Source: Lachnospiraceae bacterium MD308 (GTDB lineage: Bacteria > Bacillota > Clostridia > Lachnospirales > Lachnospiraceae). Taken from it: 64,000 nt of DNA. The DNA lies in NCBI GenBank assembly GCA_010206225.2, contig VIQU02000009.1, positions 1 through 64,000 on the forward strand. The letters run 5' to 3'. Below the pieces are notes generated by a model that did not search any database, was not told where the DNA came from, and saw only the letters and a list, made by a program, of their open reading frames with translations. This document shows positions 38,584 to 46,309 of the stretch, piece by piece. Within the stretch, counting starts at the first letter, position 1. Every line of letters begins with the position of its first letter. Both the position numbers and the translations under genes were made by a program.

Positions 38584-40152
38584 ATGAAAAAGCATATGAT
38601 ACTTAATCTTCTTCTTTTTGCAAATTCCATTTTGCTCATTATGTATATGGGACTGAATATAAACCGAAATATGTCATTTAACGCCACAGGGGCTGTCTCC
38701 TTGTTCCTGTCCTCTTTAATGCTCATAGACATTACTTATATAAGTTCCTGCAATGTTAGGGGAAACAAGGTCATTTCCCTGTTTTGCGGCCTGCTGGCAC
38801 TCCATAGCTGGTATATACTCCTGTCTGCGCGAGGCGCTGCCCCGGCAGGTATGGCCTTCTCTGCTTTAAGCCCTGTCATATGGTATGTCTCCATAAATTT
38901 CATACTCATGTTTTTGTTTCAGGGCGGCGGGTATCAGTTCAAAAAAGCAGTAAGCATCTGTCTGGCCGGAACCTGTATCTGCTCCCTGATTGGCCTGCTG
39001 GTGTCAGATGAGATATTCGCCCTGTTCTATGGCATACAGTTTCTAGTGGGCTGGCTCTGTTTCATTTTCATTGTTGTCTTCCATAGAAAAAGGACTGCCT
39101 TTGTCATTAAGGCAGAATGGAAATGTATCCTTTTCTCCCTTGTAACGGTAATCATTTTATTCCTTGCCTATTACTTTTCTACTATGGGAGTCAGTGGGCA
39201 TCTTTCTAATTTCGGGATATATCTTCCTGTCCTGCTATTCTCTATGAGCACACACAGCATGATACGAAAAGAGCATAGCAGTGTCCCGCTGTCAACTGTA
39301 TTCAGCAGGTGCCAGCGGGCATTGATCCTGCTTGCCGGGACAGTTATCTGCGGTCTGTCCGCTCTTGCCTCCGACACCCCTCTTCCACTGTTTTTCCTTA
39401 TGCTGGACGCCATGTTTGTCTTTGTATATGCCTGTAACGTTATATTAGATTTCAATCTAAGGCACAGGAAAAATGCGATGGGCAGAGAAAGCAAATACCT
39501 TGCTGCATTGAATCAGCTGCAGCAGGAAGAACAGCTAAATCTCGAATTTGCAAATTTCCTCCATGATGACATTCTTCAAGATCTGCTTTCCATAAAGAAC
39601 ATGATGAAAAAGGCAGACCATCCCGATATCCAGAAAATCATCACGGAAACGCTTAATAACATGAGCACTTATATCCGTGAGCGGATGCAGGATTACCGCC
39701 CTGCAATGCTCCCGGGACTCACTGTTAAAGAGAATTACCAAAGCCTGCTTGAATATATATCACAGTCCTTTCCGCACCGTAATATCCGTATTACTTTTGA
39801 ATGCACGGACTCCCTGTTTTTAGCCGCCCCTTATGATATCTTCGTGTACCGCCTCCTGAAAGAGCTTGTCACAAATGTTTACAGGCACTCATCGGGAAAA
39901 AAAGCATGGATAACCCTTACACAAGACAACGGAATCATAATGCTGCGCATAAAGGACAACGGAACTGCTGATGCGGCAGCCCTATCATCCGCCGATCTGT
40001 CAAAGCACAGAGGGCTTTCGCTGATCATTGAGCGCGTCAACAATATGGGCGGGTCTATAAAAATAACCAATAACTTCCCGTGCGGGGTCTGCATACAAAT
40101 CACCCTGTCAATGAAAGGAGATGTTTCTTATCAATATTTTATTAGTCGATGA
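38584..40152 (+). CDS. Membrane sensor histidine kinase (HisKA_3 type)
   Basis: A 522-residue kinase: a long membrane portion (about nine helices, residues 5-300), then the H-box FLHDDILQDLLSIKNMMKK and an HATPase with LLKELVTNVYRHSSGKKAW, RIKDNGTAD and HRGLSLIIERVNNMGG. This NarX/DesK-like arrangement pairs with LuxR-type regulators. I use ATG 38584, preceded by GGAGG, rather than the frame opening 26 codons earlier. Its end overlaps the regulator gene by 32 bases. Confidence 0.9.
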   Translation: MKKHMILNLLLFANSILLIMYMGLNINRNMSFNATGAVSLFLSSLMLIDITYISSCNVRGNKVISLFCGLLALHSWYILLSARGAAPAGMAFSALSPVIWYVSINFILMFLFQGGGYQFKKAVSICLAGTCICSLIGLLVSDEIFALFYGIQFLVGWLCFIFIVVFHRKRTAFVIKAEWKCILFSLVTVIILFLAYYFSTMGVSGHLSNFGIYLPVLLFSMSTHSMIRKEHSSVPLSTVFSRCQRALILLAGTVICGLSALASDTPLPLFFLMLDAMFVFVYACNVILDFNLRHRKNAMGRESKYLAALNQLQQEEQLNLEFANFLHDDILQDLLSIKNMMKKADHPDIQKIITETLNNMSTYIRERMQDYRPAMLPGLTVKENYQSLLEYISQSFPHRNIRITFECTDSLFLAAPYDIFVYRLLKELVTNVYRHSSGKKAWITLTQDNGIIMLRIKDNGTADAAALSSADLSKHRGLSLIIERVNNMGGSIKITNNFPCGVCIQITLSMKGDVSYQYFISR

Positions 40153-40735
40153 CCATGTCTTATTTTCAAAAAGCCTTGAGATTGCCTTATCGGATTATCC
40201 GGAGATCACATCATTTGAAAGCGTCAGTGATATTTCCCGATTGGACACCTTTGTTGAAACCAACAGACCGGACATCCTGCTCATGGATATCAACTTAAAA
40301 AACATAACATCCGAAGATGGCCTGGAATTAGCGAAACAGATATTAGACCAATATCCAGAGCAAAAGATAGTGATCCTGTCCGGATATGACTTGCCAATAT
40401 ACCGTAAAGAGGCAGAAAAAATCGGAACGAAGGGATTTATCAACAAAAACACAGAACCTGAAATACTGGTATCCTTCCTTTCCCAAGTATCACAGGGTGC
40501 CGTTATTTTTAACAGGGAAATTCCATTTTTAGAAGAGTTGACTGAAAGCGAAAAACAAATCCTGCAGCTTATAGCTGATGGCATGAAGCGGAAGGAGATT
40601 GCAGCTACACTTTATATCAGCGAGCGTACTCTATCAAACCATTTACAGCATATATTTGAAAAACTTAATGTCGCTTCATCCGTTGAAGCTGTAACAAAAG
40701 CGATTCAAATGGGGTATATTCCTCCCATTTGTTAA
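40121..40735 (+). CDS. NarL/LuxR-type response regulator
   Basis: A 204-residue regulator: REC domain (ILLVDDHVLFSKSLEIAL, phospho-Asp in DILLMDINL, ILSGYD, K in GFINKNTE) and a C-terminal LuxR helix-turn-helix (LTESEKQILQLIADGMKRKEIAATLYISERTLSNHLQHIFEKL). The AAAGGAG site directly abuts ATG 40121 with no spacing, so initiation may depend on translation of the overlapping kinase. Confidence 0.92.
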   Translation: MFLINILLVDDHVLFSKSLEIALSDYPEITSFESVSDISRLDTFVETNRPDILLMDINLKNITSEDGLELAKQILDQYPEQKIVILSGYDLPIYRKEAEKIGTKGFINKNTEPEILVSFLSQVSQGAVIFNREIPFLEELTESEKQILQLIADGMKRKEIAATLYISERTLSNHLQHIFEKLNVASSVEAVTKAIQMGYIPPIC

Positions 40736-40772
40736 AAAAGCGATAGGACTTTACTTTCTATCGCTTTTTCTT
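40734..40772. terminator. Bidirectional terminator between convergent genes
   Basis: AAAAAGCGATAG and CTATCGCTTTTT form a stem around an 11-base loop. Plus-strand transcripts run into TTTTTCTT and minus-strand transcripts into six T. It ends the NarL-type operon and the convergent broken response-regulator gene. Confidence 0.85.
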
Positions 40773-41255
40773 ATTATTCCATCTCCCTAAACGTGCCAGC
40801 CATTCCTCCCACAAGGCTCCACCTTTTCCCGCTGTGAAGGCAGCTGTTTGATTGTGTAAGCTCACTTCATTCCACAAAGAACAGACCCCGCCGGATAGCT
40901 GCCGGTATGCGTATTCCACCAGCATATCTTGCAGCAGCATCCCTTTCATTTTGTCCATACACAGCGTCGCGCCCCGCTGCTTGGCCTCCTGTTTGTAGTC
41001 CTCTTTATCATGGCAGGACGCCAGAATAAAAGGCAGCTCCTTGTCTGCGGCCCGCACCTCGTCCAGAAAGTCCATGCCGGAGCCGTCCGGCAGGTCGAGA
41101 TCACAGCAGATTACCAGAGGCATTTCCTCCTGAATGGCTGCCCGCGCTTCTTTCAGTGTGGAAGCCGTTTCTACCGGATAGCCTCGCCGTTGTAAATATT
41201 TTTGCAGACACTATATATAGATGTCGCTGTCGTCGATCAGCAATATCTTTTTCAT
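40758..41255 (-). pseudogene. REC-only response regulator with early stop
   Basis: From an ATG at 41255 the frame reads MKKILLIDDSDIYI, meets TAG (41211-41213), then continues in frame as CLQKYLQRRGYPVETASTLK and DLDLPDGSGMDFLDEV to the stop at 40758. Without the TAG it is a 165-residue CheY-like receiver with its acidic pair, phospho-Asp and a C-terminal helical tail, and no DNA-binding domain. An internal ATG at 41123 could only make a receiver lacking the first strand. The upstream motif at 41299 ties it to the neighbouring FtsX regulon. Confidence 0.8.
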
Positions 41256-41298
41256 GTGTCCTCCCCCACAATATTGATTTACCACAAGCATAAACTAC

Positions 41299-41317
41299 AA
41301 ATGTTACACAAATGTCC
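41299..41317 (-). promoter_or_regulatory. AAATGT direct-repeat site, reversed half-site order
   Basis: AAATGTTACAC followed directly by AAATGTCC: two AAATGT half-sites 11 bp apart, the same half-sites as in the FtsX promoters at 49417, 51964, 54476 and 56403 but in opposite order. It lies 44 bases before the broken regulator gene. Confidence 0.6.
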
Positions 41318-41426
41318 AATTTACTTTTGTGTTTTCTTCTACTTTGCATATTCATTCGCAGTGGCATTTGTTTTCCCTTTTATGGGAAGCTATAACAGTA
41401 ACACCATGATTAAATAGTATTCGTTC

Positions 41427-42053
41427 CTATTTCTCGAAAACTACAAAACCACATTCGTAAGGATGGTCGCAATACACACTTTCTTGTTTATCAGTGTGGT
41501 ATAACATACTTTTCAGTATAATTAGAAAATCTCCGCCACCTGAAATAATCATAAATTCTGCCAGAATAAATAGCAGTAATTGATTTGTCATTACAGAAAC
41601 TACTGCTGCTCCACCGCCTAAAACTAATGTAGGCATAGCAGTTCCCAGCAAATATTGCCACTTTTCCAACGGTTCGGAGCAAGTACAGTATGGAGAAAAA
41701 CTACTCCAAATAAATCCAAAATCAATCGAATGAAAATGATTCTTTGCAAAAAAACCCCAAGTGATGCCATGTATTAATTCATGTAAAATAGTTAGAGGAA
41801 GAAGAAGAAACGCCGCTACGACAAATCTCAAAGAAATCCCCCCTAAATCAAAACCATTCACATTATAGTAAAACAAAAATGTTAAAGCTATAAATGGCAG
41901 CATACTCAAAGGTCCTAAAAAATTCGCTTGTCGAATATTGATCGTCATATTCTTAATTTTATATCCTTTTTGCTGCATTTCAGAATTGAATTTTTCAAAG
42001 TTAATTTTACGTTTCAATTCTTTTTCTGTTAATTTTCTTTTATCGTTATCCAT
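41427..42053 (-). CDS. DUF3267 zincin-like membrane protein
   Basis: A 208-residue membrane protein with four to five hydrophobic segments. ILHELIHGITWGFF contains HExxH, the zinc site that gives DUF3267 its 'putative zincin peptidase' label. N-terminus is basic and cytoplasmic. Start at ATG 42053 because GGAGG lies eight bases upstream. It is closely similar to the copy at 45654-46283. Substrate unknown. Position beside the FtsX permeases suggests envelope protein quality control or peptide degradation. Confidence 0.75.
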   Translation of the reverse strand: MDNDKRKLTEKELKRKINFEKFNSEMQQKGYKIKNMTINIRQANFLGPLSMLPFIALTFLFYYNVNGFDLGGISLRFVVAAFLLLPLTILHELIHGITWGFFAKNHFHSIDFGFIWSSFSPYCTCSEPLEKWQYLLGTAMPTLVLGGGAAVVSVMTNQLLLFILAEFMIISGGGDFLIILKSMLYHTDKQESVYCDHPYECGFVVFEK

Positions 42054-42076
42054 AGATAATTCCTCCAAATTTGAAT

Positions 42077-42655
42077 TTATTGAAATGTAATTCTCAAAAG
42101 GCAGAAATCAAATCCTTGCCGTATGCTTTGCACAATTTCTACATAGACAGGTTTTTCAAGAACAATCTCAAATAATTTTTTGTTATATCCAGCAGTGCAG
42201 TGACACCATGTTAATGAATTTGAATTTTTTGCTTTTTCTAACATAGGACATTCACAAGAAAGCATTTTTGTATACAGTTGATTATCTTTAATAAACCAAC
42301 CGGCACCATTTTCGTTCAGAGCATTGACAAATCTATGCAAATCCTTATCCAAAGAGAGATAGAGTTGTTTCAAGTTATTTGCTGTATCTTCTAACCTACC
42401 ATTTTCATTACAATAGCACTCTTGGCGAATGTTTTTTACCGTTTTTTTATCAAATCTATTTTCAAGAATCGCAGATAGCTTTTCTACCCACTCGGCTCGA
42501 ATGTCTGGTGTTGAATTTATAGATAATGGAATTTCCTTTATTATGCTTTCTGCAACTTCCCTTGATACATTCTTTTCCAAACTATGTTTCAACCTCATTA
42601 ACTCATCTATTTCTAATGTCGGAGAAACTTGCTCTGGCATAGAAAAATTTTTCAT
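42077..42655 (-). CDS. Uncharacterised Cys-rich protein (DUF6144-like)
   Basis: A 192-residue soluble protein with no recognised catalytic motif. Cysteines occur as CYCNENGRLED, CECPMLEKA and WCHCTAGYNKK, with a conserved-looking end FEIVLEKPVYVEIVQSIRQG. I recall such ends in small-ligand-binding families of the DUF6144/ATC-hydrolase sort but cannot confirm. ATG 42655 has AAGGAG at the right distance. Followed after 23 bases by the DUF3267 gene. Confidence 0.6.
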   Translation of the reverse strand: MKNFSMPEQVSPTLEIDELMRLKHSLEKNVSREVAESIIKEIPLSINSTPDIRAEWVEKLSAILENRFDKKTVKNIRQECYCNENGRLEDTANNLKQLYLSLDKDLHRFVNALNENGAGWFIKDNQLYTKMLSCECPMLEKAKNSNSLTWCHCTAGYNKKLFEIVLEKPVYVEIVQSIRQGFDFCLLRITFQ

Positions 42656-42760
42656 ATTCTTTCTCCTTAAATCTCGATTTGTCGTTGCTTTATTATATAT
42701 CCGTTTTTCAAAAAATGAAAGCGATTTCTTATACTTTCTGTTCGTCAAAACGGAATTTAT

Positions 42761-43068
42761 TTATTGGGCAGATTTGTTTATCCACTTGAGTTCATCTTCT
42801 GTAACATTTGCCCAAATCATCATATCAGCAATGAGCCTTTCCATATCTACAACAGGCGAAATAAAATATGCTTTTTCAATTTGCTGATTTGATAAGGCAT
42901 TGATAGCAAAATATGCTCCAACAATGGAAATTCTTCTTTTGCTTCCCATGGAAACTGTGCAGTATAGTCAAGACCAATCACATCACAATCACTAAAGAGT
43001 GGTTTGTAATGAATAGCTTCTTCAGCATTTCCACCTTTTCCATGTATATAAATAACTGCTTTATCCAC
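42761..43068 (-). pseudogene. Alpha/beta hydrolase gene with internal deletion
   Basis: The first frame reads from a GTG VDKAVIYIHGKGGNAEEAIH to TAQFPWEAKEEF, the normal N-terminal part with the oxyanion HGKGG. The continuation, SIVGAYFAINALSNQQIEKA and FISPVVDMERLIADMM, lies in another frame using overlapping bases near 42910-42960. About 20 codons holding the nucleophile elbow are lost at the junction, and the 3' end stops early after ANVTEDELKW. Not functional. Confidence 0.75.
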
Positions 43069-43191
43069 AATAGTTGTCCTCCACAAATTTTAATTGAACA
43101 AAATCGCTGCGCGATAGCCTGCCGGGGCTGTGGCGCAAATTAAAAGTTATATCCATATCCCCCAATCTCCATAGTCAAACTTACCGCTCAA

Positions 43192-43245
43192 TTCTTTTAT
43201 CGTCAGCCATAGATAATTCCTCCAAATTTTATACGCTTATTCCAT
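43192..43245 (-). repeat. Scar: 5' end of a lost DUF3267 gene
   Basis: These 54 bases are identical to 46265-46318, which covers the end of one FtsX gene, the spacer, and the first codons of DUF3267. Here the match stops after about the first seven codons and unrelated DNA follows (43087-43191, no gene seen). A DUF3267 copy that once followed this FtsX gene has therefore been deleted. Confidence 0.75.
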
Positions 43246-45621
43246 TGCCCTGATTTGCTCAACAAGAGATTGCTTTTTCAGATTTCCAGTTGTGTAAGAT
43301 ATCAAGGTAAACTGCACAATCAGCAGGATTGCTAAATATATCAATACGATCAGCCACGGAAATGAATAATAAAAGTATGGATTCATCGTTTTCACAACTA
43401 CCTGTACGGATAGGAAACCCAATCCAGTTCCCAAAACCAATGTTACAAGCGTAGCAAAAACGGAATAAATCAACCCCTCATAACACAGCATTTTGATCAG
43501 TTGCTTTTTACTTAAACCAATCGCCTGCAACATTCCAATTTCCTGCCTGCGGGACAGAAAGTTTGTGATTGTCGTATTGACAAGGTTGATGAAAGAAAAG
43601 CACACAACAATAACAGCCACGATCAACAATACCCCGAAAGAAAGTTGTTGAAGTCCGCTATAATAAGAGATACTTTCTTTTATGGTTTCCATAACCAAAT
43701 CGCTATTTCCGCCTATCAGTTGATTTAATGCAGCTTCAACCGTATCAAATTTTTCCATATCGGTAATTACGGAAATCGTACCTGTGCAATCTATCCCGGT
43801 CGCTTCATTCATAAGCTGTTCTGGAAGCGCAAAGCACTTTGAGAAGCCGGAGTAAGAATATTCATTTATAATGCCCATGACTGTATAGGTCTTTGTGCGA
43901 ATTTGCCCGGATTTGGTTTTATAGTCCACTTCGACGGTATCACCCAGCGAAGCCTCAATATCATAGAGATCGGCACGCTCTTGAAGCAAGACAATTCCAT
44001 TGCCTGCCACCAGTTCATCATAATCAATCGTTCCCGCAATTCGCTCTTTCTCCAAATTCTGCTGCTCATCCCGGCAAAAGCCCTGAATCCATTTTCCAGA
44101 ATTGCCATTTACAAGATATTCTGCGTCTGTGTAATACCAGCGCTTGATTCCTGTAACGCCATCAATAGATTCTACTGCATTTACAAAATCGGCATTTAGA
44201 AAATTCTTTTGCTGCAATCCAGACAAAGAAATACCGGCAGTGTCCCACGATTGATTTGCGTTGAGCTGGATGTTAAATTCACCGACAGGGAACACCCTGC
44301 CTCTTGCCTCTGCAACGCCATCATAGGAAACTAACATTGTCGAAATCAATACAACCAATACTCCGCCGAGTGAAAGAGAAAGTATTGTTAAAGTGGACTT
44401 TGCCTTTTGTCTGGACAGATTCATTTTAGCAAGTGAAGCAGGCGTTATTTTACGGTGCAACACGGAACTTTCTTTCATTTTCCCCTGATAATCGGAATAT
44501 CGCAATGCTTCCAGCGGAGATACTGCCGCAGCTCTTTTTACAGGAGTATGGATAGCAATCATCACAATAATAAATGCAAAATGGCCAACCCCGGCCGTCA
44601 CACATAAAGCAGTCAGCCAGTACCAACCGGCAGGAACCAGAAAATACCCAATCACATTTCCAATAACCAGACCAATCGGGATAGCAATGGCAGCAAGTAA
44701 TTTTCCCTCGCGGTAAACCATCTTTTTGATCTGTCGTTTTGTTGTTCCGATTGTGCGAAGCTGTCCATAGTTACGGATACTGCCTGCTACTGAAATATAA
44801 AAAATCGAATAGATCACAATGCCGGAACCAATGAAAGTTATAAAACCGATCAAGAAGTAGAACAGCATATCACTTCCACGATTTTCGTCCTTTAAGTTGA
44901 AATAAGTGGAACGGACAATCACATTATCATCGGTAATTTCTAATTGCTGTGCCAGAGTATTTGCATAGTTGGCGGCTTCTTCCTCGCTCATATTTTGAGC
45001 GCCTTTCAGCCCAATGTAAAAATCAATCATGCCCTCGCCGCCATACTGCTGTCTTACTAATTCTTTCGATATAATGGCTGTATAGCGTCCAATATCGCCG
45101 GTTTTCACATTTAAGATTCCCGTCAATTTGAAATCATAGGCAGTGCCGTCAGAAAAGGGGATTTGAATTGTCTGTCCCAATTCATTTGAATAGCCCAAAC
45201 TATCCAAAAAGGATTCCTGTACTACAATTTCATCCTCCGAAGCTGGTAAATCTCCCGAATAGGGCATACTTTGGGATGTCAGCATATCTGCATTTGCATA
45301 AGTAAAATTCACGGTTGAATGGTTTACCTGTTCAGAAAATGCGTTAAAAAATTCCCCAACCCACGCAATTTCTTCCTGCTTGTATAGTTCCTGTCCCTGC
45401 CCCTCAGAAATCGCATGATACATAATCTGCGCTGTTTTTTGGTTGCGGTTCTGCGTTTCCTGCATAACCCCAAAGCCATAGAGGACAATAGCAGACAGCA
45501 ATGCGCTGGCAAGCGCAATCGTCAAAACAATAAAGATATTTCTTTTTCGATTCGCCGATATACTGCGGTTTGATATGCGCTTTACTATGCCGCTGGTATC
45601 ATTTTCAAAAGGCCATGTCAT
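43237..45621 (-). CDS. FtsX-family ABC permease 4 (MTWPFENDTS type)
   Basis: A 794-residue permease with the double MacB/FtsX layout: helix 1 near residue 30, an extracellular domain (60-235), helices 2-4 (245-365), a second helix at about 405-430, a second extracellular domain (440-650) and three C-terminal helices. Coupling motifs are YGQLRTIGTTKRQIKKMVYREG and RRQEIGMLQAIGLSKKQLIKML. It begins MTWPFENDTSGIVKRISNRS, the start shared by all four paralogues. Last intact permease of the operon led by the ATPase at 48697. Confidence 0.9.
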   Translation of the reverse strand: MTWPFENDTSGIVKRISNRSISANRKRNIFIVLTIALASALLSAIVLYGFGVMQETQNRNQKTAQIMYHAISEGQGQELYKQEEIAWVGEFFNAFSEQVNHSTVNFTYANADMLTSQSMPYSGDLPASEDEIVVQESFLDSLGYSNELGQTIQIPFSDGTAYDFKLTGILNVKTGDIGRYTAIISKELVRQQYGGEGMIDFYIGLKGAQNMSEEEAANYANTLAQQLEITDDNVIVRSTYFNLKDENRGSDMLFYFLIGFITFIGSGIVIYSIFYISVAGSIRNYGQLRTIGTTKRQIKKMVYREGKLLAAIAIPIGLVIGNVIGYFLVPAGWYWLTALCVTAGVGHFAFIIVMIAIHTPVKRAAAVSPLEALRYSDYQGKMKESSVLHRKITPASLAKMNLSRQKAKSTLTILSLSLGGVLVVLISTMLVSYDGVAEARGRVFPVGEFNIQLNANQSWDTAGISLSGLQQKNFLNADFVNAVESIDGVTGIKRWYYTDAEYLVNGNSGKWIQGFCRDEQQNLEKERIAGTIDYDELVAGNGIVLLQERADLYDIEASLGDTVEVDYKTKSGQIRTKTYTVMGIINEYSYSGFSKCFALPEQLMNEATGIDCTGTISVITDMEKFDTVEAALNQLIGGNSDLVMETIKESISYYSGLQQLSFGVLLIVAVIVVCFSFINLVNTTITNFLSRRQEIGMLQAIGLSKKQLIKMLCYEGLIYSVFATLVTLVLGTGLGFLSVQVVVKTMNPYFYYSFPWLIVLIYLAILLIVQFTLISYTTGNLKKQSLVEQIRAME

Positions 45622-45653
45622 AGCCTGCCGCCTCCTTATTCCACAATTTGTTC
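45622..45653 (-). repeat. Scar: last codons of a lost ATPase gene
   Basis: The 32 bases before this FtsX gene match those at 48683-48713, including the CCTCCTTATTCCACAAT block that encodes the final IVE and stop of the MacB-type ATPase. Here the ATPase body is absent and the sequence joins directly to the DUF3267 3' end. This shows that an ATPase-FtsX pair was duplicated and the ATPase deleted. Confidence 0.7.
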
Positions 45654-46283
45654 CTATTTCTCAAAAACAACAAAACCACATTCGTAAGGATGGTCGCAAT
45701 ACACACTTTTTTTCTTATCAGTGCGGTGTAACATGCCTTTCAGTACAATTAGAAAATCTCCACCACCTGATGCAATCATGTACTCTGCCAGCAAAAATAT
45801 TAGTAATTGATTTGTCATCACCGCAGCTACTGCACTCCCACCTCCTAAAACCAATGTAGGCATAGCAGTTCCTAACAAATACTGCCACTTTTTCAACGGT
45901 TCGGAGCAAGTGCAGTATGGAGAAAAACTACTCCAAATAATTCCGAAATCAATCGAATGAAAATGTTTTTTTGCAAAAAGCCCCCAGGTAATTCCATGTA
46001 TTAGCTCATGCAGAATGGTGAGGCATGAAATAAGCACAATCAATGCTACAACAAATCCCAACGAAAGACAATCCAAATCAAAACCATACACATGATAGTA
46101 TATCCAAAATGCTAAAGCCATAAATGGCAGCATAATTAAAAGACATAAAGGCTTTGCCTGTTGTGTATTGATAATTATATTTTTCGTTTTATATCCTTTT
46201 TGCTGCATTTCAGAATTGAATTTTTCAAAGTCACTTTTACGTTTTAATTCTTTTTCTGTTAATTTTCTTTTATCGTCAGCCAT
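45654..46283 (-). CDS. DUF3267 zincin-like membrane protein, second copy
   Basis: A 209-residue paralogue of the 41427 protein, most similar in the first 40 residues and around HELIHGITWGLF (HExxH). Same predicted membrane topology and the same C-terminus (YECGFVVFEK). The ATG at 46283 is preceded by GGAGG. It lies between two FtsX genes, 26 bases after the first, within the same operon. Confidence 0.78.
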   Translation of the reverse strand: MADDKRKLTEKELKRKSDFEKFNSEMQQKGYKTKNIIINTQQAKPLCLLIMLPFMALAFWIYYHVYGFDLDCLSLGFVVALIVLISCLTILHELIHGITWGLFAKKHFHSIDFGIIWSSFSPYCTCSEPLKKWQYLLGTAMPTLVLGGGSAVAAVMTNQLLIFLLAEYMIASGGGDFLIVLKGMLHRTDKKKSVYCDHPYECGFVVFEK

Positions 46284-46309
46284 AGATAATTCCTCCAAAT
46301 TTTATACGC

